Part shown: one piece after another, positions 5,466 through 7,680 of the stretch
How the letters are laid out: every line of letters begins with the position of its first letter
Numbering within the stretch: position 1 is the stretch's first letter
From: an uncultured Clostridia bacterium
GTDB lineage: Bacteria; Bacillota; Clostridia; Christensenellales; Aristaeellaceae
Reading direction: 5' to 3'
Length of the DNA stretch: 7,680 bases
NCBI GenBank assembly: GCA_937906775.1
Contig: CALCUD010000033.1
Span: 1 to 7,680 of the forward strand
The notes under the pieces: model-generated
Seen by the model: the letters and a program-made list of their open reading frames with translations, nothing else
What the model was told of the DNA's origin: nothing
Database searches by the model: none
Made by a program: the position numbers and the translations under genes

Positions 5466-6068
5466 TTGAAAAAACTGCTTGTTCTTCTGACCGCTGCGCT
5501 GCTGCTTCTTTCCGGTATTGCTTCCGCGGAAAGCCAGACAGCCGAAGCTCAATTGTACACATCGGAAAATGCGAATTATTCCATGATGATTCCCGCGGAT
5601 TTCATTCCCGTGAACGATTCGTTCGTGAGCATGGTCGAATCCAGAATCAAGAACGGAGACCTGCCGGGAGTCGACAGCGATCAACTTGCCCGGATGCAGG
5701 CCTCTCTGGCCAACGTGGACCTCACTCAGCTGGATATGATCCTGGACAGCTCGCTGACCGGAAACATCAATGTCCAGGTCCAGAATATCGGCATACCCGG
5801 TTCGATGCTTCCCTTCGTCAAGACACAGCTGGACGCCAGCAATCTCGCATCCTATGCGACCGTCGGAGTGGACAGCGAGAACATTACTACCTACGATATG
5901 GAACAGATCGGCCATTACACCTGGTATCATCTGTCCTGCGTCATGCTGGAAAGAGAAATTCAGCAGTACATTATCTCGGATGAAGACGGGCTCGGTTATA
6001 TCGTGACTTTCACAGGAATCGAAGCGCCGGATATCGAGCTCATGCTCTCCACCTTCCAGTTTGAGTAA
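5466..6068 (+). CDS. Secreted protein of unknown function, possible PsbP/Mog1-like fold, 200 aa
   Basis: Translation starts at TTG. The first 21 residues form a Sec signal peptide: KK, then a leucine/alanine-rich core, then an ASA cleavage site at 19-21. No lipobox cysteine is present, so the mature protein should be released or wall-associated rather than a lipoprotein. The mature part opens with a TSENANYSMMIPADF segment (32-46) and closes with short strands (YTWYHLSCVML, QQYIISD, GLGYIVTFTG) and ELMLSTFQF. This layout, a 'YSMMIPADF' opening plus late beta strands and a final helix, recalls the PsbP/DcrB/Mog1-like alpha-beta fold found in many small Firmicute secreted proteins. That is a fold guess, not a function. 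A Dabb gene follows 24 bases later and is probably in the same operon. Confidence 0.88.
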   Translation: MKKLLVLLTAALLLLSGIASAESQTAEAQLYTSENANYSMMIPADFIPVNDSFVSMVESRIKNGDLPGVDSDQLARMQASLANVDLTQLDMILDSSLTGNINVQVQNIGIPGSMLPFVKTQLDASNLASYATVGVDSENITTYDMEQIGHYTWYHLSCVMLEREIQQYIISDEDGLGYIVTFTGIEAPDIELMLSTFQFE

Positions 6069-6092
6069 CTTTTTTTCACGGAGGAAAAACAA

Positions 6093-6395
6093 ATGGTACG
6101 CCATGTCATTATCTGGAAACTGAAGCCGCAGGAATCCCCCGAGGCGCTTGAATCCGTCAAAAAAGACATCAAAGAAGGTCTGGAAGGCCTTCTGGGACAG
6201 ATTCCCGGGCTTCTGGAAATCAGGGTCAGCATCGCCGGACTGGACAGCTCCACGGGTGACCTGATGCTGGACTCGCTGTTTGAAAACACCGGGGCGCTTT
6301 CCGCCTATGCCGTCCACCCCGCTCACACAGCCGTGGCATCCGGAAAAGTCAGACCTTTTACGGAACTCCGTTCCTGCTTCGATTATGAAGTATAA
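6093..6395 (+). CDS. Dabb (stress-responsive alpha/beta barrel) domain protein, 100 aa
   Basis: The whole 100-residue protein is one Dabb domain (PF07876). It starts with MVRHVIIWKLK, in which H4 is the conserved histidine of strand 1. It continues through a helix of charged residues, a strand LLEIRVSIAGL and the DLMLDSLFEN strand, and ends with the conserved AYAVHPAHTAV segment (71-81) and a final strand. Members are small dimeric ferredoxin-like barrels; some act in stress response or as cyclases and decarboxylases, so the role here is unknown. GGAGG at 6080-6084 lies 8 bases before the ATG. It sits 24 bases behind the secreted-protein gene. No clear terminator hairpin follows before the regulator promoter at 6437. 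Confidence 0.9.
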   Translation: MVRHVIIWKLKPQESPEALESVKKDIKEGLEGLLGQIPGLLEIRVSIAGLDSSTGDLMLDSLFENTGALSAYAVHPAHTAVASGKVRPFTELRSCFDYEV

Positions 6396-6436
6396 ATCCC
6401 GATCATAAAAAAAACCGGCACTTTCGTAATCAAGAC

Positions 6437-6464
6437 TGGACAATTTTACCATTTCAGGTATAAT
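6437..6464 (+). promoter_or_regulatory. Promoter of the AraC-family regulator gene
   Basis: TGGACA (6437-6442; five of six matches to TTGACA) and a perfect TATAAT (6459-6464) are separated by 16 bases. The expected start near 6471 gives a leader of about 35 bases before the ATG at 6507. Confidence 0.8.
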
Positions 6465-6506
6465 ATTTCCATCGTGATATTGTATTTTCCGTTGGAGGTC
6501 CGGCAA

Positions 6507-7370
6507 ATGAACGCAAGCAATTATGAACCGTCCAATCCGCTTTGCATGCCGTTTGAGTGTTTCATATACGATTCCCGGGAGCTTCCTTTCCCGGTCGAAT
6601 CCCACTGGCATTATTTCGCCGAGATGCTGCTGGCGAAAAGCGGAGCGCTCCGAATCCTGAGAGGTGACGAAGAAGTCCGTCTTGAGTCCGGAGATTTTCT
6701 TTTCATATCTCCCCGGGTACCGCACGCGATCTTTTCGACTGACGGCGGCGACGTCTGTTATGAGGTCATCAAACTGGATCTGAACCAGTTGGATGAGACC
6801 CCCTCCTACGCGCCGAATCTGAAAAGCATTTTTCTGGAAGCCGAGCATCAGCAGCAGCCCATGCTCATCGCGGCCTCCGTCGCAGAAGAAATCCGCCTGA
6901 CAGAGCAGTTCAGGGAGTGTATCCGCGAATATCGCGAACACGCCTACGGATACGATCTGGCCATCAAATCCCGCCTGTACCTGATCTGCACCGCACTCGT
7001 GCGCCTCTGGATGCAAAACGGCTACAATATCCAGAGCCGCGCCGTACTGTCCGACCCGATTTATTCCATCACCTCCTATATCGACCGGAATATCCGCGAA
7101 TCGCTGAAGGTCGAAGAGCTCGCCCGCTACTGCGGCCTGAGCTATCCCTGGTTTGCCAAGCGTTTCCGGGAGATTTACGGCATCAGCTGCAAGGACTACA
7201 TCGAACAGGTCCGTCTTTCCAAGGTGGAGCATTACCTGCTGTTCACCGACTGCGATCTGACCTATATCAGTCAGGAGACCGGCTATGCCGACTGCAGTCA
7301 CATGATCAAAGATTTCAAGCGGCTGAAAAATATGACGCCCGGCCGTTTCAGGGCTCAGCGGCAGGAATGA
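6507..7370 (+). CDS. AraC-family transcriptional regulator with N-terminal cupin domain, 287 aa
   Basis: The amino half is a cupin-type sensing domain: H33-W-H35-YFAEM, then LRILRGDEEVRLESGDFLFISPRVPH ending in H73, the usual small-molecule pocket of AraC regulators. The carboxyl half (about 186-287) is the double helix-turn-helix DNA-binding domain. Its first unit is LKVEELARYCGLSYPWFAKRF (200-220), and its second is DLTYISQETGYADCSHMIKDF followed by KRLKNMTPGRFR, the family signature. It should act as a dimer or monomer that switches a target promoter in response to a ligand, often a sugar or related compound. The ATG at 6507 has TGGAGGT (6493-6499) with normal spacing; an upstream GTG at 6474 lies almost at the transcription start. 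It is a single-gene unit with its own promoter and terminator. Likely targets are the adjacent operons, but this is unproven. Confidence 0.95.
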   Translation: MNASNYEPSNPLCMPFECFIYDSRELPFPVESHWHYFAEMLLAKSGALRILRGDEEVRLESGDFLFISPRVPHAIFSTDGGDVCYEVIKLDLNQLDETPSYAPNLKSIFLEAEHQQQPMLIAASVAEEIRLTEQFRECIREYREHAYGYDLAIKSRLYLICTALVRLWMQNGYNIQSRAVLSDPIYSITSYIDRNIRESLKVEELARYCGLSYPWFAKRFREIYGISCKDYIEQVRLSKVEHYLLFTDCDLTYISQETGYADCSHMIKDFKRLKNMTPGRFRAQRQE

Positions 7371-7374
7371 AAAC

Positions 7375-7413
7375 AGACAGAAGCGGCAGAATCCGGACGC
7401 CGCTTCTGTTTTT
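7375..7413 (+). terminator. Intrinsic terminator after the AraC-family gene
   Basis: CAGAAGCGGC (7378-7387) pairs perfectly with GCCGCTTCTG (7399-7408) around an 11-base loop and is followed by TTTTT (7409-7413). It begins 7 bases after the stop codon and separates the regulator from the tRNA-tuf unit. Confidence 0.88.
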
Positions 7414-7431
7414 CTGATGTTTTGAAAAAGC

Positions 7432-7460
7432 TTGACAGATAAGGGAGAACCGGGTAAAAT
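7432..7460 (+). promoter_or_regulatory. Strong promoter of the tRNA-Gly/tuf unit
   Basis: A perfect TTGACA (7432-7437) and TAAAAT (7455-7460) are exactly 17 bases apart, close to the ideal housekeeping promoter and fitting for tRNA plus EF-Tu. Transcription should begin near 7467, about 35 bases before the mature tRNA. Confidence 0.9.
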
Positions 7461-7487
7461 ATACTCCGTTCACGAGTCTTCAGGGGC

Positions 7488-7587
7488 TTGATGCGGGACA
7501 TGCAGGTGTAGCTCAATGGCAGAGCTCCAGCTTCCCAAGCTGGTCACGTGGGTTCGATTCCCATCACCTGCTCCACAACCGCATCAA
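7488..7587 (+). repeat. 9-bp complementary pair flanking the tRNA
   Basis: TTGATGCGG (7488-7496) and CCGCATCAA (7579-7587) are perfect reverse complements that bracket the tRNA, 5 bases before it and 3 after it. In the primary transcript they would close a stem beneath the acceptor stem, which may guide processing away from the tuf message. Confidence 0.65.
7502..7575 (+). tRNA. tRNA-Gly, anticodon CCC
   Basis: The 74-base gene folds into a full cloverleaf. The acceptor stem is GCAGGTG/CACCTGC, and the D arm is GCTC/GAGC. The anticodon stem is CCAGC/GCTGG (7527-7531, 7539-7543) with loop TTCCCAA, giving anticodon CCC at 7534-7536. The T arm is GTGGG/CCCAT with loop TTCGATT. The discriminator base is T and the CCA end is encoded (7573-7575). 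It reads GGG glycine codons. It shares a promoter with tuf. Confidence 0.97.
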
Positions 7588-7642
7588 TAGCTCGGAAGCA
7601 AAACATTCGCTTTTGAGCGAGAATTTTTAGGAGGGAAACCCA

Positions 7643-7680
7643 ATGGCTAAAGGACATTACGAGCGGACTAAACCCCACGT
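7643..7680 (+). CDS. tuf: Elongation factor Tu, amino end only
   Basis: The ATG at 7643 opens MAKGHYERTKPH and then a valine codon cut by the window edge, the unmistakable start of EF-Tu (family MAKxKFERTKPHVNIGTIGH). EF-Tu is the GTPase that brings aminoacyl-tRNA to the ribosome; its P-loop lies beyond the window. AGGAGGG at 7629-7635 gives a 7-base spacing. The leader of about 67 bases behind the tRNA has only a weak imperfect stem (GCTC at 7590-7593 with GAGC at 7615-7618). The gene appears to be read through the tRNA from the promoter at 7432, since no terminator or second promoter is evident between them. Confidence 0.95.
   Translation, partial: MAKGHYERTKPH

Noticed and set aside
5406..7301. 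A 631-codon open frame on the minus strand
   Set aside because: It lies antisense to three well supported plus-strand genes (secreted protein, Dabb, AraC regulator) and crosses the regulator's promoter. The translation shows no recognisable domain; it is a by-product of GC-rich codon use on the opposite strand.
1..7680. CRISPR array, phage genes, insertion sequence or defence island
   Set aside because: No regularly spaced repeat, transposase, integrase or phage structural protein was seen on either strand.

Overview
The window looks like chromosomal DNA of a moderately GC-rich Firmicute of the Clostridia type, perhaps a gut or rumen lineage. Strong AGGAGG-like ribosome sites lie 6-9 bases before nearly every start, the promoters read like vegetative sigma-A sites, one start codon is TTG, and the EF-Tu amino end (MAKGHYERTKPHV) fits. 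This placement is inference; no 16S rRNA or other marker is present.

Region 1 (1-2164, + strand) is AT-richer. It holds the 3' tail of a GrpB-family gene, an uncharacterised cysteine-rich protein, a flavodoxin-fold FMN reductase with an iron-sulfur-type cysteine motif, and a GNAT acetyltransferase. The genes are packed 26-89 bases apart in one direction, each with its own ribosome site. The block reads like an accessory cassette of small stress or modification enzymes. Region 2 (2165-4312) is clearly GC-richer. An extended -10 promoter precedes an Old Yellow Enzyme-family flavin oxidoreductase and a xylose-isomerase-like TIM-barrel protein. The two form a likely two-gene catabolic operon, closed by a strong terminator that also serves the convergent gene. 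Region 3 (4313-5465) carries a minus-strand P-loop kinase-like protein and about 460 bases with no secure gene.

Region 4 (5384-6395) is a short + strand operon: a small secreted protein (TTG start, Sec signal peptide) and a Dabb-domain protein. Region 5 (6437-7413) is an AraC-family regulator with an amino-terminal cupin domain, its own near-consensus promoter and a terminator. It may control neighbouring metabolic genes, but no target is proven. Region 6 (7432-7680) is a housekeeping unit: a near-perfect promoter, tRNA-Gly(CCC) flanked by a 9-bp complementary pair, then the first 12 codons of tuf (EF-Tu).

I saw no CRISPR array, transposase, phage gene or recognised defence system. The points most worth a second look are the uncharacterised cysteine-rich protein at 202-1011, the tandem or competing hairpins in the flavin oxidoreductase operon, and the tRNA-Gly/tuf arrangement.
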